Part shown: one piece after another, positions 26,610 to 35,248 of the stretch
Position numbering within the stretch: the stretch's first letter is position 1
Layout: each line of letters begins with the position of its first letter
NCBI RefSeq assembly: GCF_000955955.1
Contig: NZ_JYJG01000029.1
Span: 1 to 64,000, forward strand
Length of the DNA stretch: 64,000 nucleotides
Reading direction: 5' to 3'
Source: Lentzea aerocolonigenes
GTDB taxonomy: Bacteria > Actinomycetota > Actinomycetes > Mycobacteriales > Pseudonocardiaceae
The notes under the pieces: model-generated
What the model was told of the DNA's origin: nothing
What the model saw: only the letters and a program-made list of their open reading frames with translations
Databases searched by the model: none
Made by a program: the position numbers and the translations under genes

Positions 26610-27433
26610 TTGTACATCGCCCCCAGGTACTCGGAGTGGAGGTCCCGCACGTCCTCGTACGCCGAGGGGAGACCGATCGACATGAACACGTGCGCGAACC
26701 GCTCCACCAACGCGTGGGTGTACCGGTCCTGCAGGCGGGAGATGCGCCGATACCTTAACGCGCTCCTGTCTGGGCCGAGCGCGATCTCGGCCTCCGGAAC
26801 CTGTTCCAGGTGACGTAGGTAGGCGAAGTATCCGAGGCTGTTGCGGGGAGCGATCGACGAGAGGAACAACGCGTCCCCCGGAGGGTTCGAGTAGGCGTTT
26901 CTGAACTTGTTGACGATCCCGTCGACGATCTTGTCCCGCTTCTGCGGGTTGGGGGCACCGACTTGCGAATCGATCAGGAGCTTGACCGCGTCGTCCAGGG
27001 TCTCCGGCTTCCGGCTGAGCAGGCGGATGGACTCGCAAGCAGCCTTGACGTCGTCTGCGCGCCGGCCACTCAGCCCAAGCGCCGCGACGATCTCATCGGG
27101 TTCTTCTTCGCAGGGCCATGCTCTGAGCCGCTCGTCGGTTATCTTCGGGGCCGCAGGCGGTAGCGCCTTGCGCAGTTCGTCGACAAACTTGTTCATGGCC
27201 TTGTCGCGAAGGCCGGGGATCTGCATCTCCAGCAGGTACTCGTGCTCGGTGAGCACTGGAACGCATGTCACGCGCCCGTGATGCTTCGCCCGCGCCAGGT
27301 CACAGTCGGCTGTGAGCACGACGAGGTGCCTTTGCCAGAGCGATGCCGCGGGATCGGCGGCTTCGAGCACGTCACCCTGCCTGAGCGGATCGACGACGCT
27401 GGTGTCCTGGTACTCCGCGAACGAGACGGTCAT
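26606..27433 (-). CDS. Unknown protein paired with the UvrD-like helicase
   Basis: I do not recognise this 275-aa protein. A motif LVVLTADCDLARAKH near residue 35 resembles the S/T-x-D-C-D-L element of uncharacterised proteins found beside defence helicases. The Cys/Asp pair could be a metal or catalytic site. The C-terminal half is mostly helical (RYRRISRLQDRYTHALVERF). It overlaps the helicase gene by 4 bp and lies 184 bp downstream of the Wadjet-like operon on the same strand. It may be a separate two-gene system or an accessory of that operon. Confidence 0.7.
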   Translation of the reverse strand: MTVSFAEYQDTSVVDPLRQGDVLEAADPAASLWQRHLVVLTADCDLARAKHHGRVTCVPVLTEHEYLLEMQIPGLRDKAMNKFVDELRKALPPAAPKITDERLRAWPCEEEPDEIVAALGLSGRRADDVKAACESIRLLSRKPETLDDAVKLLIDSQVGAPNPQKRDKIVDGIVNKFRNAYSNPPGDALFLSSIAPRNSLGYFAYLRHLEQVPEAEIALGPDRSALRYRRISRLQDRYTHALVERFAHVFMSIGLPSAYEDVRDLHSEYLGAMYK

Positions 27434-27617
27434 CTGGTCCTCCGGCGGTCGGAGATGCCGGCCGCTGATCGTGGTGTCGGCTCAGGCGGCACGGCGTCGC
27501 TTATTGGCACGTGTTCGGCACGTCGCCCATTTCGCTTGAGGGCGGCCGACCGTTACGCGGGGCTATGACGTGAGCAGCGAGCCCGCCCAGGGCATCGCCG
27601 AAAAGCCAACGGGTCGT

Positions 27618-30600
27618 TCATGTAAGCGGCCGGCCGCTGAGGATCGCGGAGGCGGTGAGTTCCACTCGTTCCCCGTTGTCGTCGAAACCGAACATCCGCG
27701 TGGGCAGGTTCAGCGCCTCGGCCTTCGACGGGTAGCAGAAGTAGAGGATCTCGCTGCAGAACGAAGAGGCGTCTGGCATGACCGCGTCCTGGCAGGTGCC
27801 GAGCACCGTGAGGCCGTATTCCTGGGCGACGCGGGCGACAGCGGACAGCACGTCACGGCGGTGCTCTTCGCCGAGGGAGTCGCCTAGCTCGTCGAGGATC
27901 AGGACGCGCCCCCTTGGATGAGGGCTCGCGAGCAGGGCGGCGAGGACCAGGTGGATGCTGAAGAGCTTCTCCTGTGCGGAGTTGGTGGCGTTGTCGTACG
28001 GCAGCAGGCGGCCTCCGGGGGAGCGGCGCCACATGGGCACGACGGACCAGATCCACGAGTCGTCCGGTTCGACCGGCCGTTGGACCTTGTGGTCGAGCTT
28101 GGCGCCGTAGCCGTCAGGAGCTGACCTGTTGAGAGTGTCCAGTGCCGCGCTGATCGCCTCGAGATTCGACTCGATGCGGCGCTCGAGATTGTCCTGGACG
28201 TTGGTGACGGTCGCCTGCAAGCCGTCCAGGGTGTCCTTCGCGTAGCGCATCTCCTTCTCCCGCAGCGCGCGGGCCGTAGTGATCTGCTCGGTCGCGTGCT
28301 CGTCCCGCTCCTCGAACTGAGTGAGCCAGTCACGCAGAGCCGTCGCCACGCCCCCATAGCCGGTGTCACGCCCCGACGTCCCGCTGCGGACCAGGATCTC
28401 CTTACGCCGCAGGGCCTCGGCGATGGCCTGGTCGGGTGCTCCGGCTCCGGTGTCGCGGTCCACCTTGAGGTGGAAGAGGATCTCCATGAGGACCTCGTTG
28501 GCCTTCATGCTCAACGTGTCCTGCTTGCGTCGCTCCACCGGTGTGGCAGGGTCTCTCGGTCCTGCCGGGCGGCAGACGTTGTCCGAGCTGTCGTAGTCGA
28601 GTTGCCCGTCTGACCAGTTGAGTAGCACGCGTGCGGCTTTTTCGTCGCCACCGAATTCGGTCCGCCAGTAGAGCAGGCCGGTGGAGTCGAGTGAACGTTG
28701 TGTTCGACTCAGGTCGATGTCCAACTCAGCGAGACGGTCATCGCACTCCTTCCTGGCGGCGGATGCGCGAGCCAAGCTGCTCTCGGCGTTGCTCAGGTTC
28801 GCCTGCGCCGTGGCGTGTGCGGTCAGACTCGTTTCTCTGATCTCCGACCGTTCTCCCAGAAGCAGCAGCACGGGAGGAAGCCGGTCGGACTCGATCGTGC
28901 GAATCCTGACGACTAGGTCGCGGTGCTCGGCTGCGGCGCGGGAGGTCGCGAGGTCCTTCTCGGCGTCGCGCTCTCGCTTCTCAGCCGTCTCCGCGGCAGT
29001 CCGTCGCCGGGCCTGGTCGTCCACCGCCACGGCGAGCTGTTCACGGAGCGACGCGATGATGTTGCCGCGCCCTGTGGTCGGGTGTGGGAATCCGGCCACC
29101 ACAGTGAGGCCGAGCGCGGCATCGGACACCGCTTGAACGGCCGGGTCATGCAGAGGCTGCATTCGTGCACCGAGTTCGTGCAGGAACGCGAACGCGGCAG
29201 CCGGCGCGCCGAGCACTCCGGTGGGCAGGGGACCGGGCGCCAACGACCTGCCGGTGATCAGGATGGCACCGGGTACCCCGGAGAGGATGCCCAGTGCTGC
29301 AGGGCCTTGTTCTTCGTCGACGCACACCGCCGCGCGCCAGGGGTGCAGCCGCGGTTCCCACTCGGAGCGGTGGTCATCGGCGATCTCGACCGCGTCCATC
29401 AGTCCCGTGGCCGCCACCTCGTACTCCGCGAGTGCGGCGAGGGCGCGTGCGGCCGCTCCCGAAGCGCCGCGCTCGGCGAGATCGAGTTCCTCGGTCAGCG
29501 CGGTGACCCTGTCGTCCGCTTGTTGTGCCTTGGACATGGCGATCGCCCGTGCCTCGCGCCGGCTCACGAGCCGGGCTTCTGCTTCCTCGACGGTCAGTCG
29601 GGTGTCGAGAGCGCCCTGCGACTCCAGCGCCTTCATGCGGTCGCGGTGCGAGTTGGCCTCGGCGGTCAGTTCGCTGTTTTGGCGCAGTGCCTCCTGGTGC
29701 TTGTCATCAGCGGTCTTGTACGCCTGCTCAGCCGCTTGCGCCTCGGCTTTTAAGGTGCCGAAGTCGCTGAGTCGTTTCTCCGTTTCCTTGAGTCCAGACA
29801 GGCGTTTACGTTCGCGCTTCCGGTCTGCTTCGTACCCCTCGATAACTGTGGTCAGCCAGTCGGTGTGGGCGACGGTATCCAGCAGGCCGCGGGCGAGGTG
29901 TTTGCGCCACAGGATGTCGCCGTCCGCGAGCAAGGTTCGGATGCCCGCTCGCGTCCGCACGGCCTCGAGCGTTTTCTCCTCGTCGTCCCACGCCCGCTCG
30001 CCGGCACGTTGCTTGTCCTCCACTTTCCTGGTCTCGTCCGCCAGCTTCCGGCGTTGTTCCTTCTCCAGCTCCAGGGCCTCAGCGCGACCGGTCAACCGGA
30101 TCAGTGCCGCGCCGATGTTCTCCGGGGTGAACGCGCCGGTGTCCATCTTCAGCAGGGACGGCCCGCTGCGCTGCTTTCCCCTGGCGGCCACGTAAGCCAG
30201 ACACCGGGGACTGCGGCCGTACAGCTTCTCCACATAGGACCCTGCGCCGAATTCGTTGTTCGGCAACGACTTCCAGACCGACGGGGCTTTGCGGTGGCGC
30301 TCGGAGTCGGTGTCCGCCTCGACGAGGTGCACGCCTGGTTGGTGGCGGACCCTCAGGTACTTCGGGTTCGACGAGATCCGAAGCCACACCGTGTGCGCCG
30401 ACCTCGCGACGTTGTCCGGATCAGCGAAGACGCCGACTATGAATCCTTCCTGCGGAGCGGAACGGTGGGTGGCGGTCACCCCTGCGGTGTCCGGTTCGAA
30501 TAGAAGTTGGGCAACGGCGGCGACACCTCCGCCTGTCATCCGCCACTCGGGATCGCCGAGCAGCAGAGAGACTGCGGCGTTGAAGCTCGTCTTGCCGGAC

Positions 30601-30794
30601 TCGTTCGAGTCCCTCGGGCCGCGTCCGGTCACGGCGACGAACGACGACGGTGTGATCGCGACCGGGTGACTGGTGTGCCGCGCAATTTCGAACAGCTGCA
30701 CCGCAACGAGCTGGCGTTCGCCGATGATGCCGAGGACACCGTCGTGGTCGAGGCCTGCTTGGCCTGAATTGTCGAAGAGGGTCGCGCCGATCAT
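27618..30794 (-). CDS. jetC: Wadjet-like SMC ATPase (JetC/MukB-type)
   Basis: This 1058-aa protein has a Walker A (GRGPRDSNESGKTS, 57-70) and a C-terminal Walker B (LILDELGDSLGEEH). Two long Glu/Arg/Ala-rich coiled coils (about 250-480 and 580-720) flank a central hinge-like segment. Size and layout match JetC/MukB-type SMC proteins that extrude plasmid DNA for cleavage by JetD. Its ATG overlaps the upstream gene by 4 bp. Assignment to the Wadjet group rests on this plus the Toprim protein that starts the operon. Confidence 0.82.
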   Translation of the reverse strand: MIGATLFDNSGQAGLDHDGVLGIIGERQLVAVQLFEIARHTSHPVAITPSSFVAVTGRGPRDSNESGKTSFNAAVSLLLGDPEWRMTGGGVAAVAQLLFEPDTAGVTATHRSAPQEGFIVGVFADPDNVARSAHTVWLRISSNPKYLRVRHQPGVHLVEADTDSERHRKAPSVWKSLPNNEFGAGSYVEKLYGRSPRCLAYVAARGKQRSGPSLLKMDTGAFTPENIGAALIRLTGRAEALELEKEQRRKLADETRKVEDKQRAGERAWDDEEKTLEAVRTRAGIRTLLADGDILWRKHLARGLLDTVAHTDWLTTVIEGYEADRKRERKRLSGLKETEKRLSDFGTLKAEAQAAEQAYKTADDKHQEALRQNSELTAEANSHRDRMKALESQGALDTRLTVEEAEARLVSRREARAIAMSKAQQADDRVTALTEELDLAERGASGAAARALAALAEYEVAATGLMDAVEIADDHRSEWEPRLHPWRAAVCVDEEQGPAALGILSGVPGAILITGRSLAPGPLPTGVLGAPAAAFAFLHELGARMQPLHDPAVQAVSDAALGLTVVAGFPHPTTGRGNIIASLREQLAVAVDDQARRRTAAETAEKRERDAEKDLATSRAAAEHRDLVVRIRTIESDRLPPVLLLLGERSEIRETSLTAHATAQANLSNAESSLARASAARKECDDRLAELDIDLSRTQRSLDSTGLLYWRTEFGGDEKAARVLLNWSDGQLDYDSSDNVCRPAGPRDPATPVERRKQDTLSMKANEVLMEILFHLKVDRDTGAGAPDQAIAEALRRKEILVRSGTSGRDTGYGGVATALRDWLTQFEERDEHATEQITTARALREKEMRYAKDTLDGLQATVTNVQDNLERRIESNLEAISAALDTLNRSAPDGYGAKLDHKVQRPVEPDDSWIWSVVPMWRRSPGGRLLPYDNATNSAQEKLFSIHLVLAALLASPHPRGRVLILDELGDSLGEEHRRDVLSAVARVAQEYGLTVLGTCQDAVMPDASSFCSEILYFCYPSKAEALNLPTRMFGFDDNGERVELTASAILSGRPLT

Positions 30795-31435
30795 GTCTGA
30801 TCCTTTGCGGACGATTCGGGTCGCGTGCTGGCTGCCCGACGTTCACGCAACACGCGGGCATAGGTGGAGTCGGGTGCCGCGAGGATCACCAGGTCCTCCC
30901 AGAGCGTGGTGGTGCGCTGAGGAGTCAGCCGGTGCAGCGCGGGGCCTGGAGTGATGCCGTTGCGGGGACTTCTCCTGATCAGCGCGGCGGTCTGCAACCG
31001 CTGTAAGGACTCCTTGATCGCCTTCTTGGACAGGTGCTTGTTCAGCGCCAGCTCGTCGACCGTGGTCGAACGCGACCCGTTGGCGTCGGCCCACGTGGTG
31101 CCGGTGATCGCTCCGTGAGCGCGAGGAATAGCGACGCAGCGCAGCAACACGAGAGCCAGCACAGCCCGGTCTTGGGGGCTGATGACGCCTCGGCCCTGCT
31201 GCACCAGCGCGTCGGCCACTTCGTCGTCGTAACCGCTTGTCCAGCCGTTGCCCACTTGGTTGAGCACCCGGCCGCACTGTCGCAGCCGGTGGTCCACCGC
31301 AGCGCGTAGAGCCGGATCGGCTAACGCAAGCAACGCCGACTCCGGGACAACGCTCTCCGCGATCTCCAATGCACAGCAAGCGTCGTGCACGAGTGCTTCG
31401 TCCTCAACAGACAGAGGACGGACGTCCCTTACCAT
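30791..31435 (-). CDS. Winged-helix protein, probable JetB-like SMC subunit
   Basis: This protein of about 214 aa sits directly before the SMC gene (4-bp overlap), the position of JetB/MukE-type subunits. A winged-helix-like segment (VDELALNKHLSKKAIKESLQ, then RLQTAALIRRS) fits a KITE-type dimer. ATG 31435 is preferred to TTG 31441 because GGAGGAG lies 9 nt upstream. Sequence identity to JetB could not be tested, so the name is positional. Confidence 0.65.
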   Translation of the reverse strand: MVRDVRPLSVEDEALVHDACCALEIAESVVPESALLALADPALRAAVDHRLRQCGRVLNQVGNGWTSGYDDEVADALVQQGRGVISPQDRAVLALVLLRCVAIPRAHGAITGTTWADANGSRSTTVDELALNKHLSKKAIKESLQRLQTAALIRRSPRNGITPGPALHRLTPQRTTTLWEDLVILAAPDSTYARVLRERRAASTRPESSAKDQT

Positions 31436-31531
31436 TCCCAATGCTCCTCCGGTGACACCGCTGGCGGAGTGAAGAGCTGCGGTTCGGGGTCGTCCATTTC
31501 CGAGGGCGGAGAGGCGGACGCGGGTGGTCCG

Positions 31532-32080
31532 TCAGGCCGGGGAAGTTGGTGGTGGAACCGCCTGATTGGAGTCGACGAACGCCGGCGGGATCGCCGCTGC
31601 CGCCGGACCGAGCCGCAGTGTCGTCCCCTGAGACACTTCCACGAGCAGCGCGGGGATCAGCTCGTGCTTCAGAGCACTGTTGACCCAGGAGGCCGCCAGG
31701 CCCAGCTCCGCAGCCACGTCGACCACGAGCGAGGTTGTGAACGGCTCGCCGGGAAAGGGATCTGCGGTCCGGTCCGGCCAGGCGAGTCCGAGACAGCAGG
31801 CCCAGGTGAGTCGTGTCGTCGGTGCGAGCCGCCGGACCGGGTAGGCGTTGCTGTCCTCCGGTGACGGTGTCGTGTGCGGCGACCATCCCAGGGTCACGAC
31901 TCCGGAGCGTCGCAGGTTTGCTGTACCCGCTGCCGGTGCGCACCGCAGCAGCGCGCGTCCGGCGCTCTTCGTCCGGCGACGCATCGTGTCCAGCTCGGCC
32001 TGGGTGATGTCGGTCATCGGCAGCGCACCTGTGGCGCGGATGGCCGCGAGCAACACGGCGGGGTCGCGCGACGATCTCAT
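31532..32080 (-). CDS. Extra small protein of the Wadjet-like operon
   Basis: This 182-aa protein of unknown function lies between the JetA-like and JetB-like genes and overlaps the former by 4 bp. A region near residues 120-165 (VVDVAAELGLAASWVNSALKHEL) looks like a helix-turn-helix, so it may be a second winged-helix subunit or a regulator. The canonical four-gene Wadjet set has no such gene. An internal ATG (MTDITQAEL, residue 22) is an alternative start. Confidence 0.62.
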   Translation of the reverse strand: MRSSRDPAVLLAAIRATGALPMTDITQAELDTMRRRTKSAGRALLRCAPAAGTANLRRSGVVTLGWSPHTTPSPEDSNAYPVRRLAPTTRLTWACCLGLAWPDRTADPFPGEPFTTSLVVDVAAELGLAASWVNSALKHELIPALLVEVSQGTTLRLGPAAAAIPPAFVDSNQAVPPPTSPA

Positions 32081-33414
32081 CTGGCCACCTCCTGTTCCTC
32101 GGACATCGCCTGTTCCGCTGTGAGCGGGCTCGGTTGCCGGTGTCGCAGGAGGAACACCGGGTGCATGTACGTGACCGCGCCCTTGGACTCGAGGAGGAGC
32201 ATCTGCCCGAGCTCGACGCTGAACGGCTGGTCTGGATCGGCGGAGACCGCGAGCAGTTCCATCAGCTGCTCACCTGCTTCGGGCCAGCCGAGTGCGCGCA
32301 ACGCGAGCGTGAGCTCGACCGCCTGCTCGCCCTGGAGGTAGTCCTCCACCTGACGCGCGCGTTGGTATGCCCTGCGCTCGTATCTTGCCCTCATGGCGCC
32401 GATCGGGTCGTCCTCCGCCTTCGCGGTGGGAGCCGGGGGACGGACGGATATACGACCTCGCGGCTGGTACTCCTCGATCGCGTCCAGAAGGGAACCAGGA
32501 TCGATCCACGGTTGTGGCGGATCGACGACGAGGCTCGTTCCCATCGAGGCGAGCTCCTCGAGCGAGCATTCCTGGGCCGCGGTGCGGTACTGCTCGGCGG
32601 ACAGCACGCTGAAGTCAAGGGTGGCCCCGCCCTGATCGAGCACGCGGCTGACCGCGGCGATCACCTGCTCCCGGTAGAGCAGCTCGGCCTCGACCAGCCG
32701 GAAGGCGAGGTCGCCCAGCTCGTGGTCGCCGGGGAACCCGTCGCTGACGAGCTTGTTCATCGAGTGCACGTCCTGCTGGACCCGCGCCGCGTTGTGGTTG
32801 TGGTGCTCCTCGATGAGCAGGGTGATCGAGGCGGTGCCGACCAGTCGGGCCAGCTTCGCCGCGTACACGGTCAGCAGCTGACGGCATCTCTTGAGATAGC
32901 GGACGAGGTCGGCACGGCTGATTTCGCCGCGCTCGAGCATCCAGCGCGTGCGGTCGAGGAGCAGCAGCATCTCGTCGACACCGCCGCGTGTGCCTAAGCG
33001 TTCGAACACAAGCACGCCCACGAGACCGGACGGGTCGAGGACGTAACGTTGCTGGTGTTTCTTCGCGAGGAACGGGCTTATCAGCTCCATCTTGATGAAC
33101 AGCTCGAACCGCGACTCGAAGTAGGCCTTGTCGTAGCGGCCATACCGGGCGAGTGCCTGCTCTGCCTCGGCCTTGGTCAGTCCCGTCAGCCCGGCGTGGT
33201 CGGCGAACACCTCGGAGAGGTCGCGCGCCAGTTGAAGGGCACGCGGGTCGTCGGTGACCGCCGACGCGTCGCTCGCGACGGACGCGAAGAACGACCGCAG
33301 GCGTTTGAGCACGATCTCGTCGGACGGCACCCCGCGGTCCGCTCCCGTGTGCTCCGGAGGTGGTAGCGGGAACAACGCGTCCTGATGACCGGATCTCTCC
33401 CCAGGTGTGTCCAT
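32077..33414 (-). CDS. Probable JetA-like (kleisin) subunit
   Basis: This 445-aa mostly helical protein has a winged-helix-like N-terminal half (EIVLKRLRSFFASV, ARYGRYDKAYFESRF), a long helical middle with HNHNAARVQQDVHSM, and a C-terminal region ending in a second winged-helix-like unit (YMHPVFLLRHRQ). Position between the Toprim gene (12-bp gap) and the small genes before the SMC supports a kleisin-type JetA role. I could not confirm sequence homology, so the assignment is by size, fold pattern and neighbours. Confidence 0.65.
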   Translation of the reverse strand: MDTPGERSGHQDALFPLPPPEHTGADRGVPSDEIVLKRLRSFFASVASDASAVTDDPRALQLARDLSEVFADHAGLTGLTKAEAEQALARYGRYDKAYFESRFELFIKMELISPFLAKKHQQRYVLDPSGLVGVLVFERLGTRGGVDEMLLLLDRTRWMLERGEISRADLVRYLKRCRQLLTVYAAKLARLVGTASITLLIEEHHNHNAARVQQDVHSMNKLVSDGFPGDHELGDLAFRLVEAELLYREQVIAAVSRVLDQGGATLDFSVLSAEQYRTAAQECSLEELASMGTSLVVDPPQPWIDPGSLLDAIEEYQPRGRISVRPPAPTAKAEDDPIGAMRARYERRAYQRARQVEDYLQGEQAVELTLALRALGWPEAGEQLMELLAVSADPDQPFSVELGQMLLLESKGAVTYMHPVFLLRHRQPSPLTAEQAMSEEQEVAR

Positions 33415-33426
33415 CCAGGCCTCCGC

Positions 33427-34815
33427 TCAGAGCGACTCGAGAAGGTCCAAGAGCTGGGGAAGGACACGCTCGTGCAACACCTGCTGCTCGACCGCTCTCC
33501 CCGTTTCCTTGATGTGGCGCGCCACCTCGGCCAGCTCGCCGGTGAGCTTCGGTTCGATCTTCGCCGCCAGCAGCCTGTCCGCCTGCTCCGCCTTGGCTTG
33601 CAGCTCCCGGTTGGCCCTGTTCCGGGCGGGACTGGTCGCCAGCAGGTCGAGGGTCATCGCGACCGGTCGCAACGGCGTGCCGATCCTGTCCGCGAGCATG
33701 GTGAAGATCTCGAGGCCGGCGGCGTCGAGATCCATCCAGGCCGCCACTTTCCCGACGTCGAGGTGGTCGATGAGGCCAGCCGTGTTCACCACCGCCTTCC
33801 CCTTGCCCCACACACAGAGCCAGGACTTCGTGATCTCGGGTATCGCGCTGACGGCCTCGAAGGTCTCCGCGTTCTCCAGCACGAGCACGCCGGTGGCCGA
33901 GCTGTCGATATCACCGAGTAGCCGCATGCCGTCCTTCGGCAGTCCGATCCACGGGTCCGCCCTGGACGCGTCCGCGATCGCGCTGCCATGCCGCCACACG
34001 AGCGGGCCTCGCAACCGGACCTCCACATCCGACCTGTCCACGGCGAGAGCAAAGTCCTCGCCCACGAGTTGGCTGAACACCAGGATCCTGGCCTCCGACC
34101 ACTCGATGTGCGTGTCTCCCCACGCGTGGCCCGCCAGCGCCGCCGCGCCAGGGACGTACTTCATACGGCTCCACGCGCATGCTGCTCGTATCGCAGCCTC
34201 ATAGGTGGGCCAGCTCTTCGCCGTGGTCGCGGTTCCGTCCGGCACCACGAAACCGGTGCCAGAAGGTACGCGTAGGAGCGCTTCCCGTTCGGCAACCAAC
34301 CGAGGTTGCGTCAACCCCGCCAGCAGCGAGACCAGTTCGGCGCGCACTACATCCGGTTCCCGGCGTGGACGCAGCTCGGCGAGGACGTCAGGCGCCTGCT
34401 CCAGCCACGCGCTGGACAGGCGCCACTCCCTGGGTTGCCCCAACTTCATCCGATCCTCGTCGACTTCGCACCTCAGCACCACGCCGCCAGCGCGGATCAG
34501 TTCGTCGGTGACGTACTCCGCACGCGAGCCGAACTTCCTGACCACCGTGGACCATCGGCGCTTCGGCCGGTCGAGCACCCAAGCCAGGTCTCTTGTGGAC
34601 ATTCCGTTCGGTGGCGCGAAGAGCGAGGTCCTCGCGGTCGTGTGCACGTCGGCCTGCGAGGTGCGGGTCCGTCGCCGGGTGTCTCGGGGTACGCGGGTCT
34701 CGCCTTGCCTGCGCACGGGAACGGTGACGACGCCCAGCCCCTCGGGAACACCGTTGAGCGCGAGCGGGGTCCTTCCCGCCATGCCGCCGAGCAAGGGGAG
34801 GTAGTTCTCGTACAC
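33427..34815 (-). CDS. jetD: Wadjet-like Toprim nuclease (JetD-type)
   Basis: This 462-aa protein has a C-terminal Toprim-like core: Glu314 in LVLENAETF, then Asp362 and Asp364 in AWMDLDAAGLEI, the pattern of JetD nucleases (DUF2220). The N-terminal part (RRWSTVVRKFG) resembles the JetD arm region. JetD cleaves closed circular DNA trapped by the SMC complex. Unusually, it is the first gene of this operon. GTG 34815 is the longest plausible start; the RBS is weak. Confidence 0.82.
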   Translation of the reverse strand: MYENYLPLLGGMAGRTPLALNGVPEGLGVVTVPVRRQGETRVPRDTRRRTRTSQADVHTTARTSLFAPPNGMSTRDLAWVLDRPKRRWSTVVRKFGSRAEYVTDELIRAGGVVLRCEVDEDRMKLGQPREWRLSSAWLEQAPDVLAELRPRREPDVVRAELVSLLAGLTQPRLVAEREALLRVPSGTGFVVPDGTATTAKSWPTYEAAIRAACAWSRMKYVPGAAALAGHAWGDTHIEWSEARILVFSQLVGEDFALAVDRSDVEVRLRGPLVWRHGSAIADASRADPWIGLPKDGMRLLGDIDSSATGVLVLENAETFEAVSAIPEITKSWLCVWGKGKAVVNTAGLIDHLDVGKVAAWMDLDAAGLEIFTMLADRIGTPLRPVAMTLDLLATSPARNRANRELQAKAEQADRLLAAKIEPKLTGELAEVARHIKETGRAVEQQVLHERVLPQLLDLLESL

Positions 34816-35248
34816 GGATTACTTCTTGTTTCTCGAGGTCGATTGAGGACGCTTGGGATCTTCGCCCAGGGGATTTGAAAGATAACAGAGAGAGGCGGCT
34901 AAAAACGTGTCAATAACTGGACAATGGACTGGCCGCGGGCTGCGAGGGCATCGAGCAAGATCGGCTCAAGCTCAGCTCGGCTATCTGACCTGGGGTAACA
35001 GGTCGGGATGCTCCGCTTTAGCGGGTTGAGGTTGTTCGAAGACGAAGGGGTGGCGTCGTTGTTCGGGGTGAGATCGGGGCGGCTTGATTGTCTGGACCAA
35101 TTCCGTCGTGAGGAGCAGAGTTCGGCCCCGCTTGCCTGTAACACTGGCTGGTCGAACGGCGAGAAATTCCACGGGGCGCGGCGTGAAAGCGCGCGTCACG
35201 AACATGCGGTGCTGTCTCTTTGCGGTTCATAGTGTTTGGAGAAAGTCG
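34816..35248. other. 433-bp divergent intergenic region between Wadjet-like and Gabija operons
   Basis: No convincing gene is present. The left half is relatively AT-rich, and TTGACA on the minus strand (complement of 34908-34913) is a candidate -35 for the Wadjet-like operon, though no well-spaced -10 was found. The right end carries the gajA RBS (GGAGAAAG at 35238-35245). Both defence operons must be promoted from here. Confidence 0.6.
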
